Source: CAZVQX01 sp964629735 (GTDB lineage: Bacteria; Bacillota_I; Bacilli_A; RF39; UBA660). From it: a DNA stretch of 64,000 nucleotides. Where the stretch lies: NCBI GenBank assembly GCA_964629735.1, contig CAZVQX010000001.1, forward strand, positions 94,957-158,956. The letters run 5' to 3'. The notes below the pieces were generated by a model, which saw only the letters and a list, made by a program, of their open reading frames with translations, searched no databases and was not told the origin of the DNA. Within the stretch, counting starts at the first letter, position 1; every line of letters begins with the position of its first letter. Below, piece after piece: positions 18,137-25,853 of the stretch. The translations under genes were made by a program, and so were the position numbers.

Positions 18137-19591
18137 ATGAAGAAAATAGGTTATATATTAATTTTAATTATTATAAGCTTAAGCGTTTTATTATTAGGTT
18201 TTAATAATAATGAAAATCAACACCCTCACGAACTTTATCAAGTTTATTTAGATGGCGAAGTAATAGGTGTCGTTAAAAATAAAAAAAGTTTAGAAAAATA
18301 TATTGATAAACGAGGAAATTACATTAAGAAGAAATATAAAGTTGATAAAGTATATGGTCCTACTACATTAGAAATTAAAAAAATATTAACATATAATTCT
18401 AAAGTTAACTCAGAAGAGGAGATATATAAAAAAATTAGTGAAATTAAACCTTTTACAGTTAAAGGATATCAATTTTCAATAAAAAATGAAGAAGAGAAAC
18501 ATAAAAAGATATATGTTTTAGATCATAAAGTGTTTGAAGAAAGTATAGAAAATACAATTAAAACATTTACTGGTAGTCAATCATATGGTTTATATAAAAC
18601 TGATAATCAACCTAAAATTGAAACGGTAGGAAGTATCTTAGAAAATGTTTATCTAGAGGATAATATAACAGTTAAAGAGATGCGCATACCAGTTAATGAA
18701 AAAATATATTTAGACAGTAATGAATTATCTCGATTTTTATTATTTGGAACAACAAATGAACAAAGAAAATATACGGTGGTGGTTGGTGACACTATTGAAA
18801 CGGTAGCATTTAATAATAAAATTAGTAGTGAAGAGTTTTTAATATCGAATCCTTCTTTTACAAGTAAAAATAATCTTTTGTTTCCTGGGCAAGAAGTAGT
18901 TATTGGTGTTACTGACCCACAAGTAAAAGTAGTAGTGGTTGAACATTTGGTTCGTGATACAGTAAGTAAAGCAAAACCAGAAATTCGATACGATGCTGAA
19001 AAAACAATAGGAACAGAAGAAGTTATTCAAGAAGAAGAAGAAGGTCTGGATAGAATTACGCAAAAAATAAAAAAAGTAAATGGGACAATTGTTTTCGTTA
19101 AACCAGTTAGTACCGAAGAATTAAAACCAGCTGTTCCTAAAATAATTTTAAAAGGTGAGAAAAAGCCAACTAATATAGGTGATCGTCGCTCTTGGACTTG
19201 GCCAACAGGTAAAGGTTGGGTAATATCCTCAAATTATGAGTATCGTATTCATCCATTTACAAATAAACGCGAATTACACGCAGCACTTGATATTGCAATT
19301 GGCTATGGTGCACATATTTATACAGCAAATAATGGGACTGTTATTTTTACAGGATATAATAGTAGTTATGGTAATCATATAATTGTTAACCATAGAAATG
19401 GCTATTATACTTTATATGCCCATTTATCGCGTATTATTGTTAAAAGAGGTCAAGATGTAGCTAGTGGGACTTTAATTGGTTATATGGGAAGTACTGGTAT
19501 TTCGACAGGACCACATCTTCATTTTGAGGTGTGGCGCGGCGAACCATTTGCCGGCGGTTATCGTATTAATCCTTGGGGTGTACTAAGATAA
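18137..19591 (+). CDS. M23 peptidoglycan endopeptidase with LysM and G5 domains
   Basis: A 484-residue exported enzyme. After an N-terminal signal or anchor helix (residues 3-22) comes a region of about 190 residues of unknown fold, then a LysM domain (KYTVVVGDTIETVA near 214-260), a G5-like domain (about 265-322), and a C-terminal M23 metallopeptidase. The zinc ligands appear in ELHAALDIA (H, D) and the HLHFE motif. It would cut peptide cross-links in the wall. Its place between dnaB and walJ suggests a tie to wall homeostasis. Confidence 0.9.
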   Translation: MKKIGYILILIIISLSVLLLGFNNNENQHPHELYQVYLDGEVIGVVKNKKSLEKYIDKRGNYIKKKYKVDKVYGPTTLEIKKILTYNSKVNSEEEIYKKISEIKPFTVKGYQFSIKNEEEKHKKIYVLDHKVFEESIENTIKTFTGSQSYGLYKTDNQPKIETVGSILENVYLEDNITVKEMRIPVNEKIYLDSNELSRFLLFGTTNEQRKYTVVVGDTIETVAFNNKISSEEFLISNPSFTSKNNLLFPGQEVVIGVTDPQVKVVVVEHLVRDTVSKAKPEIRYDAEKTIGTEEVIQEEEEGLDRITQKIKKVNGTIVFVKPVSTEELKPAVPKIILKGEKKPTNIGDRRSWTWPTGKGWVISSNYEYRIHPFTNKRELHAALDIAIGYGAHIYTANNGTVIFTGYNSSYGNHIIVNHRNGYYTLYAHLSRIIVKRGQDVASGTLIGYMGSTGISTGPHLHFEVWRGEPFAGGYRINPWGVLR

Positions 19592-20352
19592 AAATAAGTG
19601 TTTTAGCAAGTGGTAGTCGTGGTAATAGTACTTTAATTGTGGCTAAAGAACAAAAAATTTTAGTTGATATAGGAACATCAAGTCTATATATTGAAAAAAA
19701 TTTAAAGTCTCTCAATATTGATCCTGCTGAAATTAATGCGATTTTTATAACCCATACTCATGTTGACCATATTAATGGATTAAAAGTGTTTTGTAAAAAA
19801 TATAATCCAACAATTTACCTAACTGAAATTATGCATCAAGAAATAAAAAACAAAATTAATATAGATAATTATGTTTACATTAATGAGGAAGTAATACTAG
19901 ATGATTTATATGTTCAAGTTATAAAAACATCTCATGATACTGCCGATTCTAATGGTTATATATTTGAGAGTCATCAAAAAACAGTTGTTTATATTACTGA
20001 CACCGGTTATATTAATAAAAAGCATTATCCTTTATTGGAAAATAAAAATTTATATATAATGGAAAGCAATCATGATTTAAAAATGTTAATGGATACAAAC
20101 CGCCCCCACCATCTTAAAATTAGGATTATGGGGGATAAAGGTCACTTATCTAATAAAGATTCTTCTTATTATTTATCTAAATTGGTTGGTGATAATACAG
20201 AATATGTTGTATTAGCGCATTTAAGCGATGAGGCAAATTTACCATCTTTAGCAAAGCAAACATTATTAAAAAAATTAGATAAATGCAATAAGAAAGTTAA
20301 TGATATAATAATAGCTGAACAAAACAAAAGAACGGAATTGATTGAGATATGA
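19588..20352 (+). CDS. walJ: WalJ/YycJ metallo-beta-lactamase-fold hydrolase
   Basis: A 254-residue MBL-fold protein starting ISVLASGSRGNST, typical of YycJ/WalJ, with the zinc motif THTHVDH and later aspartate and histidine ligands (TDTG, LAHLSDE). WalJ is linked to the WalRK wall-stress system and to coordination of division and replication. The start is unclear: the only conventional in-frame codon is TTG at 19573, which has no ribosome-binding site. ATA at 19588 overlaps the upstream stop and sits seven bases after GGGGTG, so a rare ATA start is possible. Confidence 0.88.
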   Translation: MKISVLASGSRGNSTLIVAKEQKILVDIGTSSLYIEKNLKSLNIDPAEINAIFITHTHVDHINGLKVFCKKYNPTIYLTEIMHQEIKNKINIDNYVYINEEVILDDLYVQVIKTSHDTADSNGYIFESHQKTVVYITDTGYINKKHYPLLENKNLYIMESNHDLKMLMDTNRPHHLKIRIMGDKGHLSNKDSSYYLSKLVGDNTEYVVLAHLSDEANLPSLAKQTLLKKLDKCNKKVNDIIIAEQNKRTELIEI

Positions 20353-20786
20353 TAAAAATATTATGTGTTGGTCGTGTTAAAAAAAATTATTTACGTGAAA
20401 TGGTTAATGATTACGAAAAAAGATTATTAAAATATACAAAATTACAAATTGTTGAAATAGAAGGTTTTGATAATATAGAGAAAGAGAGTTTTCAATTTTT
20501 AAAAATAATTAAGCCGAAAGATTTTGTAATTGTATTAGATGTAGAGGGTAATGAATTATCTTCATTAGAATTATCTCATTATATTGAAAAAAAACAAATA
20601 AATCATTCTAACCTCGTTTTTATTATAGGTAGCTCAAATGGGGTACATAATAGTGTGAAGGAAAGAAGTGATTATCAAATATCATTTTCAAAATTAACAT
20701 TTCCAAATCAGTTGTTTCGTGCAATCTTATTAGAACAGCTATATCGTTCATTTAAAATAATAAATAATGAAACTTATCACAAATAA
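20349..20786 (+). CDS. rlmH: 23S rRNA pseudouridine-1915 N3-methyltransferase RlmH
   Basis: A 145-residue SPOUT methyltransferase that modifies helix 69 of 23S rRNA. It begins MIKILCVGRVKKNY and ends with the invariant-type ETYHK tail; FIIGSSNGVHNSV is the cofactor-loop block. It overlaps walJ by 4 bases (ATGA). Confidence 0.96.
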   Translation: MIKILCVGRVKKNYLREMVNDYEKRLLKYTKLQIVEIEGFDNIEKESFQFLKIIKPKDFVIVLDVEGNELSSLELSHYIEKKQINHSNLVFIIGSSNGVHNSVKERSDYQISFSKLTFPNQLFRAILLEQLYRSFKIINNETYHK

Positions 20787-20788
20787 TG

Positions 20789-20818
20789 TATAAATCACCT
20801 ATTTAATGTCCAATATTA
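20789..20818 (+). promoter_or_regulatory. Possible sigma-F type promoter for spoIIR
   Basis: GTATA, a 15-base spacer and TCCAATATTA resemble the sigma-F pattern (GYWTA, 15 bases, GGnRAnAnTW) except for the two leading G residues. SpoIIR is made under sigma-F in Bacillus, so such a promoter is expected. This is weak evidence because the DNA is AT-rich. Confidence 0.3.
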
Positions 20819-20828
20819 AATAGGTGAT
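20794..20828 (+). promoter_or_regulatory. Strong hairpin that is rlmH terminator and hides the spoIIR ribosome-binding site
   Basis: ATCACCTATTTAAT and ATTAAATAGGTGAT pair perfectly over 14 bases with a seven-base loop. The 3' arm contains TAGGTGAT, the only Shine-Dalgarno sequence of spoIIR, whose ATG is six bases further on. Four T residues follow, so it may also terminate rlmH transcripts. Confidence 0.7.
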
Positions 20829-20833
20829 ATTTT

Positions 20834-21352
20834 ATGAAAAAATATATATTTATTATAATATTAATTATTGTTTCTTACTTTTTTTTAAATTTTGATAATA
20901 ATATAAAGATACCAGATGAGGCTATTAGATTAAGAGTGATTGCTAATAGTAATTCTGAATATGATTTAAAAATAAAAGAAAAAGTAAAAAAAGAATTACA
21001 AAGTAATATTGTAACCATGTTAAGTAATGTAAATGATATAAATGAGGCACGTATAATTATCAATAAAAATATATCTATGCTTGATAATAAAATAAGTAAA
21101 TTATTAAAGAAAGAAAATTATTTATTATCACATAGTTTAAATTATGGACTTAATTATTTTCCAGAAAAGCAATTTAAAGGTATAACTTATAAAGAAGGAT
21201 ATTACGAATCGATTAAAGTTACTCTTGGTGAAGCGTTAGGTGATAATTGGTGGTGTGTGTTGTTTCCACCCCTATGTTTATTAGAGGCTGAAGAATCAGA
21301 TGAAATTGAATATAAATTCTTTATAAAAGAATTTATAAAAAAATATTTTTAG
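20834..21352 (+). CDS. spoIIR: Stage II sporulation signal protein SpoIIR
   Basis: A 172-residue exported protein. After an N-terminal signal/anchor helix it has the SpoIIR hallmarks: AIRLRVIANSNSEYDLKIK, FPEKQFKGITYKEGYYESI, and the near-invariant GDNWWCVLFPPLC. In Bacillus, SpoIIR is made in the forespore, crosses into the intermembrane space and activates SpoIIGA, which processes pro-sigma-E in the mother cell. Its presence shows that this lineage carries a compartment-signalling sporulation programme. Confidence 0.95.
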   Translation: MKKYIFIIILIIVSYFFLNFDNNIKIPDEAIRLRVIANSNSEYDLKIKEKVKKELQSNIVTMLSNVNDINEARIIINKNISMLDNKISKLLKKENYLLSHSLNYGLNYFPEKQFKGITYKEGYYESIKVTLGEALGDNWWCVLFPPLCLLEAEESDEIEYKFFIKEFIKKYF

Positions 21353-21359
21353 TATATTA

Positions 21360-21394
21360 AAAAACCATCTCATATTATATATTAGGTGGTTTTT
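21360..21394 (+). promoter_or_regulatory. spoIIR terminator whose 3' arm is the next gene's ribosome-binding site
   Basis: AAAAACCATCT pairs with AGGTGGTTTTT (one G-T pair) around a 13-base loop, ending in T residues. The AGGTGG of the 3' arm is the Shine-Dalgarno sequence of the MntP-like gene, whose ATG follows immediately. Confidence 0.65.
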
Positions 21395-21934
21395 ATGTTG
21401 ATATCAATTTTATTAATTGCAGTAGCAGTTAGTACTGATGCTTTTTCTCTTGCGTTAATATACGGGACTATAAGAGTTAATCAACATCAGTCCATTTTGT
21501 TATCATTAACAACTGGAATATTTCACTTTTTTTTACCATTGTTAGGCAGTTTATTAGGTAATAATCTAATTGCAATGTTTCATATAGAGATGAAGTTTGT
21601 CATAGCGTTCATTTTGTTTATTGTTGGAATTAGTATGATTAAATCAAAAAATGAGACCGATTGTTTACCTATATCACTATATTTCAGTGAAATGATATTA
21701 TTTGCTTTAGCGGTTAGTTTTGACAGTTTATTTGTTGGTGCGGGACTTGATGCACTAAATTATAATAAATTGTTTATTTCTTTAATATTTTTTATTGTTA
21801 GTTTTATATTTACCATGTGTGGTATTAGTTTGGGTGGGAAGATTGAAAAAAGGATCGGCAGGATTGCAACTTTTATTGGTGGGATTATTTTGATACTATT
21901 GGGTTTGTACTGGTCTTTTTTTAAAACTTTTTAA
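21395..21934 (+). CDS. MntP/YtaF-family membrane transporter
   Basis: A 179-residue protein with six hydrophobic helices and two related halves. Each half has the acidic motif of the manganese-exporter family: AVSTDAFSLAL near residue 12 and AVSFDSLFVGAGLD near residue 109. MntP exports Mn2+; the close relative YtaF is spore-associated, and the position next to spoIIR would fit either. The ATG at 21395 is chosen over an in-frame GTG inside the AGGTGG site. The last 39 bases overlap the end of the converging gerB-type gene. Confidence 0.75.
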   Translation: MLISILLIAVAVSTDAFSLALIYGTIRVNQHQSILLSLTTGIFHFFLPLLGSLLGNNLIAMFHIEMKFVIAFILFIVGISMIKSKNETDCLPISLYFSEMILFALAVSFDSLFVGAGLDALNYNKLFISLIFFIVSFIFTMCGISLGGKIEKRIGRIATFIGGIILILLGLYWSFFKTF

Positions 21935-23014
21935 TTTTATAATAATGGCTGTTATTAATGTAATTAAAAACATAGTTAATGATATTACATAAGGGAAAAA
22001 ACTTTTTGCTAAGCTCATAGTTATAACCGAACTAAAAAGAAAATAATCTCTAATTTTTAGTGTAATTATAGCTATAATTATAAGTAATGTTATATTGTAT
22101 TTTTTAATTTTAAAATTTTGTTTGAAATAAATTGATAAATAATAAAGATAAACACATATTGAAATATACATATTAAAAATCCAAAGGAGGGAGAAAATAT
22201 TTTCAGAGTTTTCTAAAAAACCTGTTATTTTAATTTTTTTCATAACATAGTACGATGGAAAACGATATATATCAGCTAGATCAGCTCCAATGATGTTAAT
22301 AACTGTAAAGGTTACATATGTTAGTAATAAAGTGGAACCAATATATCCAAATATAATATACTTGCTTAATTTTTCTTTGTTGATAATATTGTTTTTAGGT
22401 ATTATTGTTAATAATAATAGTGCTGGAACTGTATAAAATAAAAATTGTAACGACGATTTTAAAAGTGGGAATAGTCCGTCATTTAATAGAGGAAAAATAT
22501 TACCTATTTTCATATATGATAAGAGAGATATAGCAATAATAATATTAAAAATTATAGTTATATAAAATAAAATTTCTGAGCTTCTCGCAATAGTCTCAAT
22601 GCCTTTATAAGTAGAATAAATGATTGGTATAAAGAATAGTATTCCCACAAAAAGTGGTGGCGTACCGATTAAATATTTTATTTCTGTAAAATTAGTTAAT
22701 AGCCAAATTGTAAATATTAATAATATAAATGTACAAGTTGTTAAAAGTGCATTTATAATAGAACCCCCAATTTTTCCAAATAAATGATTAATTTTTTCAA
22801 TAATATTTTTATCGGGCTCATAATTCATAATATAAATTATTAATAATAGTGGTATAAGACCTATTAATGCACTAACTAATACAGCTAACCATGCATTTTG
22901 TTTAGCACTTTCATACAAAAACACTTCAGATACACCTTGAAATAAGCTACTGCTAATAAAAAAACAAATAAATGCGATTTGAAGGGCTGTGATTTTGTTG
23001 TTTTTAACAATCAT
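21896..23014 (-). CDS. GerB-family spore germination receptor subunit
   Basis: A 372-residue membrane protein with about ten hydrophobic helices, of the amino-acid/polyamine/organocation (APC) type used as the B subunit of Ger receptors. The first helix region ITALQIAFICFFISSSLF is typical. The B subunit is thought to bind the germinant. It is the last gene of the operon (order A, C, B) and starts one base after the C subunit gene ends. Confidence 0.9.
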   Translation of the reverse strand: MIVKNNKITALQIAFICFFISSSLFQGVSEVFLYESAKQNAWLAVLVSALIGLIPLLLIIYIMNYEPDKNIIEKINHLFGKIGGSIINALLTTCTFILLIFTIWLLTNFTEIKYLIGTPPLFVGILFFIPIIYSTYKGIETIARSSEILFYITIIFNIIIAISLLSYMKIGNIFPLLNDGLFPLLKSSLQFLFYTVPALLLLTIIPKNNIINKEKLSKYIIFGYIGSTLLLTYVTFTVINIIGADLADIYRFPSYYVMKKIKITGFLENSENIFSLLWIFNMYISICVYLYYLSIYFKQNFKIKKYNITLLIIIAIITLKIRDYFLFSSVITMSLAKSFFPYVISLTMFLITLITAIIIKLKSFKKRPVQTQ

Positions 23015-23015
23015 T

Positions 23016-24212
23016 TTATTTCTCCTTTACCGATTTTAAAGCTGAACCTTTTTTTGTTAATCTATAATTAACTTTTACTTCATATTCAATATTTTTAAAT
23101 AAATTATCCCATTGGCTTTTATGTTCTTTCCAATATTTATAATTAAAGCGGTATAGATACTGCCCAAAACCAAAAACATCACTGTTAAGCTCTTTTTTTG
23201 CTTTTTCAACAGTTTCTTTTACTATTTTTTTAATCTCGTTATTTATACCGATTTCCATTTTTTTTCTTTCTTCAACTGACTCCATATTTATGTCGCAATT
23301 CAATTCAGATTGAACTGCGTCACCGTTAATTTCGATTGTAACAAAAGGTTTATTGTTTTTAATTTTAACATTTATTTTACTTTTATTATTTAAAATTCCC
23401 ATAGAGGCGTAATTTTCATTATCGCATTTGAAGGATAGTTCACTTTTTTTTAAATTACCAGTTATCAGATTGTAGGCTAGAGTTTCTTTTTCATTTAAAT
23501 AACCAACTAATTTATCTTTTTTAAAAACTCCAACCCCGCCTATCTTTAACAGTACTTTTGGGATAGAGCTCATGGTATTTTCTTCAGTGCGTCCTTCTTC
23601 TATGTTACCATTAATAATAATTGTGGGAATGATCATTTCAATTCCATTAGCAATTTGACGTGCCAGCAATTCGTCGAAAGTAACGATATAACTTGTTCCA
23701 TAATTATTAATAATATTTTCTGTACTATCCATTATGTCCTGTGCAGGTTGCTCTTCAATAGGGGTTAGTATTGTTAAAATATCATCGGCATCATTTTTTT
23801 TTGACATCATAACGTTAAATTGCTTTCTAGATTCTGGACTTCTAACTAAAAAATCAATAAAATCATTAACGCCTTCTATACCAATGCTTTCATCTAATAT
23901 AAATAAATTTGTATGGCCTATATAAATTTGTTTTGGTGTTAGTTCGGTTAGTTTTTTTAAGGCTTCGTGAAAAGTTTTGCCTTTTGAAGTTAAAGTTGTA
24001 ATTGGCATTTTAGATGTGGAACCTGTTGATGAACCATCGCTACTCTCCTTTTTGGTTGACATAATTTGAACCGTAATAATAAAATTGTCATTATCTTTGC
24101 TAATGGCAATTGCGGAAGCGAGAGATATATCATTAAGTTCGCGATAATTCCAACAACCACTTATGAATAATGAAATAGTAAATAAGTATAAAATTTTTTT
24201 CATTATATTCAT
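23016..24212 (-). CDS. Ger(x)C-family germination lipoprotein
   Basis: A 398-residue lipoprotein with signal peptide and lipobox FISGC followed by WNYRELNDI, the classic start of Ger(x)C proteins, and a central KGKTFHEAL block. It anchors to the spore inner membrane and assembles with the A and B subunits into the nutrient receptor (family knowledge). Its ATG shares a base with the stop codon of the A subunit gene; GGTGAT is the ribosome-binding site. Confidence 0.92.
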   Translation of the reverse strand: MNIMKKILYLFTISLFISGCWNYRELNDISLASAIAISKDNDNFIITVQIMSTKKESSDGSSTGSTSKMPITTLTSKGKTFHEALKKLTELTPKQIYIGHTNLFILDESIGIEGVNDFIDFLVRSPESRKQFNVMMSKKNDADDILTILTPIEEQPAQDIMDSTENIINNYGTSYIVTFDELLARQIANGIEMIIPTIIINGNIEEGRTEENTMSSIPKVLLKIGGVGVFKKDKLVGYLNEKETLAYNLITGNLKKSELSFKCDNENYASMGILNNKSKINVKIKNNKPFVTIEINGDAVQSELNCDINMESVEERKKMEIGINNEIKKIVKETVEKAKKELNSDVFGFGQYLYRFNYKYWKEHKSQWDNLFKNIEYEVKVNYRLTKKGSALKSVKEK

Positions 24213-25669
24213 TATATATCACCAACCTTTTGATTTGGTGCTTTTATCATCCTAGCGCCTTTTTTGTTGTATTTCCTCTTAAATGTTAGAAATATATTAT
24301 TACCTATATTTTGAGTAACTAATGGAGCATACCCTGATAAAAAAGGCGTTCCAAATGAATTGATACTTGAAATGTTTGCAATAAATAAAAAGCCAACCGC
24401 CACAATTCCAACAAATCCAGAACTAGCAGCCCCGATTAAAAAAATTATTCTCCAAAATCTGGTTGCATAAGCTGCATCTAGATAGGTTAAAATTAACCCA
24501 CTAATAGATGTCATGGCAATAACAATTACCATTATTGGTGAGACAATGCCTGCTGTTACTGCTGCATCACCAAGCACTAGCGCACCAACAATTGATAATG
24601 AATTTCCAATTGTACTAGGAGCTCGTATGTCCGTCTCCCTTAAAATTTCGAAAGTTAAAATCATTGATAAGGCTTCAAAAATTGCTGAAAAAGGCACACC
24701 GTCTCGCTGGGTTGAAAAATTTATTAAAAGTGCTGGCGGAATAGTTTCGTGATTATATGTTGTCATAGCAATGTAAATAGCTGGCAGAGTTAATGTTGTT
24801 AAAAAAGCGATTACTCTTATTATTCTATTTACTGTAGCATTTAATGGCCGATTATAAAAATCTTCTGGTGAGTGAAAGAAGTCATTTGCAACAACTGGTA
24901 TAATTGCTGCAAATGGTGTGTTTTCTAATATAATTGCAATTCTACCATTTAAAAGATGTTGTGCAACAAAATCAGGCCTTTCGGTTGTTTGATAATTTGG
25001 AAATACATTTTTTTCATTAGCTGAAATTAGTTCGATAATTTGTTGAACATCATAAACTGCTTCGATATTGATATTATTTATTTTATCTGTTATTGTGTCA
25101 ACTATATTTTGGTCAGCTAAATCTTCAATATATATAACCGCTGTCTTACTATTCCCTAGTGTTCCAACTGTGCTTTCTTTAATTTTTAATTTTGGTGTTT
25201 TTAGTCTTTTTCTAATTAATCCAATATTTGTTTGATAATTTTCAATAAATGAATCTTTCGGTCCTTGAATAGTTCGTTCATTTGCGGATTCGACAATCGC
25301 GCTACTTAATTTTGATTTTGCTTCGATACCGATGCACTTTTGATTTTTGTCTACTAAAACAATAACAAACCCATTTAATAAATTTGAAATTATTTTACTT
25401 TTATCATCAATTATTGTACTTTTATGAGTAGGAGTGTTTGTATATAAAAAATCGATAAATTTTTTTGATTTTTTATAGTTGATTTCATATGATAAATATT
25501 CTAAAATAAAATCATTTATGAAACTGCTATCTATTAAAGTTTCTATAAAAACAACTGCGACATTGTTTGTGCCAACCATAAAATTTTTAATAATTAAATC
25601 TGGTACTTCGTTAAGCGAGTTCTTTATTTCAGAAATATTTTGGTAAAGATTTTTACTTATATTATTCAT
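24212..25669 (-). CDS. GerA-family spore germination receptor subunit
   Basis: A 485-residue protein: a soluble N-terminal domain of about 270 residues, then about five to six membrane helices. Family blocks RPLNATVNRIIR, PPALLINFSTQRDGVPFSA and APSTIGNSLSIVGALVLGDA are clear. In Bacillus, GerA-type subunits form the oligomeric ion channel that opens on nutrient binding. It is the first gene of the minus-strand operon. No convincing forespore (sigma-G) promoter was found upstream. Confidence 0.95.
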   Translation of the reverse strand: MNNISKNLYQNISEIKNSLNEVPDLIIKNFMVGTNNVAVVFIETLIDSSFINDFILEYLSYEINYKKSKKFIDFLYTNTPTHKSTIIDDKSKIISNLLNGFVIVLVDKNQKCIGIEAKSKLSSAIVESANERTIQGPKDSFIENYQTNIGLIRKRLKTPKLKIKESTVGTLGNSKTAVIYIEDLADQNIVDTITDKINNINIEAVYDVQQIIELISANEKNVFPNYQTTERPDFVAQHLLNGRIAIILENTPFAAIIPVVANDFFHSPEDFYNRPLNATVNRIIRVIAFLTTLTLPAIYIAMTTYNHETIPPALLINFSTQRDGVPFSAIFEALSMILTFEILRETDIRAPSTIGNSLSIVGALVLGDAAVTAGIVSPIMVIVIAMTSISGLILTYLDAAYATRFWRIIFLIGAASSGFVGIVAVGFLFIANISSINSFGTPFLSGYAPLVTQNIGNNIFLTFKRKYNKKGARMIKAPNQKVGDI

Positions 25670-25760
25670 ATTTATCCCTCATTTTATATAATAACCAAAA
25701 AACAATAAAATATAAATATTTGAAATTATGACAATTAGACATATGTTGTTAATTTTTTTA

Positions 25761-25789
25761 TTGACAATTAATTGACTTAGAGTTATGAT
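25761..25789 (+). promoter_or_regulatory. Consensus promoter for the pilin-headed repeat protein
   Basis: TTGACA, a 17-base spacer and TATGAT give a near-ideal vegetative promoter about 65 bases before the start codon, in the gap between divergent genes. Confidence 0.8.
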
Positions 25790-25853
25790 AGAAGTATATT
25801 ATATAGGCCCTTGATTTATTTGAGTGTATATTATTAAAAGTAGGAGAGATTAT

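Noticed and set aside
25670..25760. Forespore (sigma-G) promoter for the germination operon
   Set aside because: Only loose matches were found in AT-rich DNA; none had both boxes at proper spacing.
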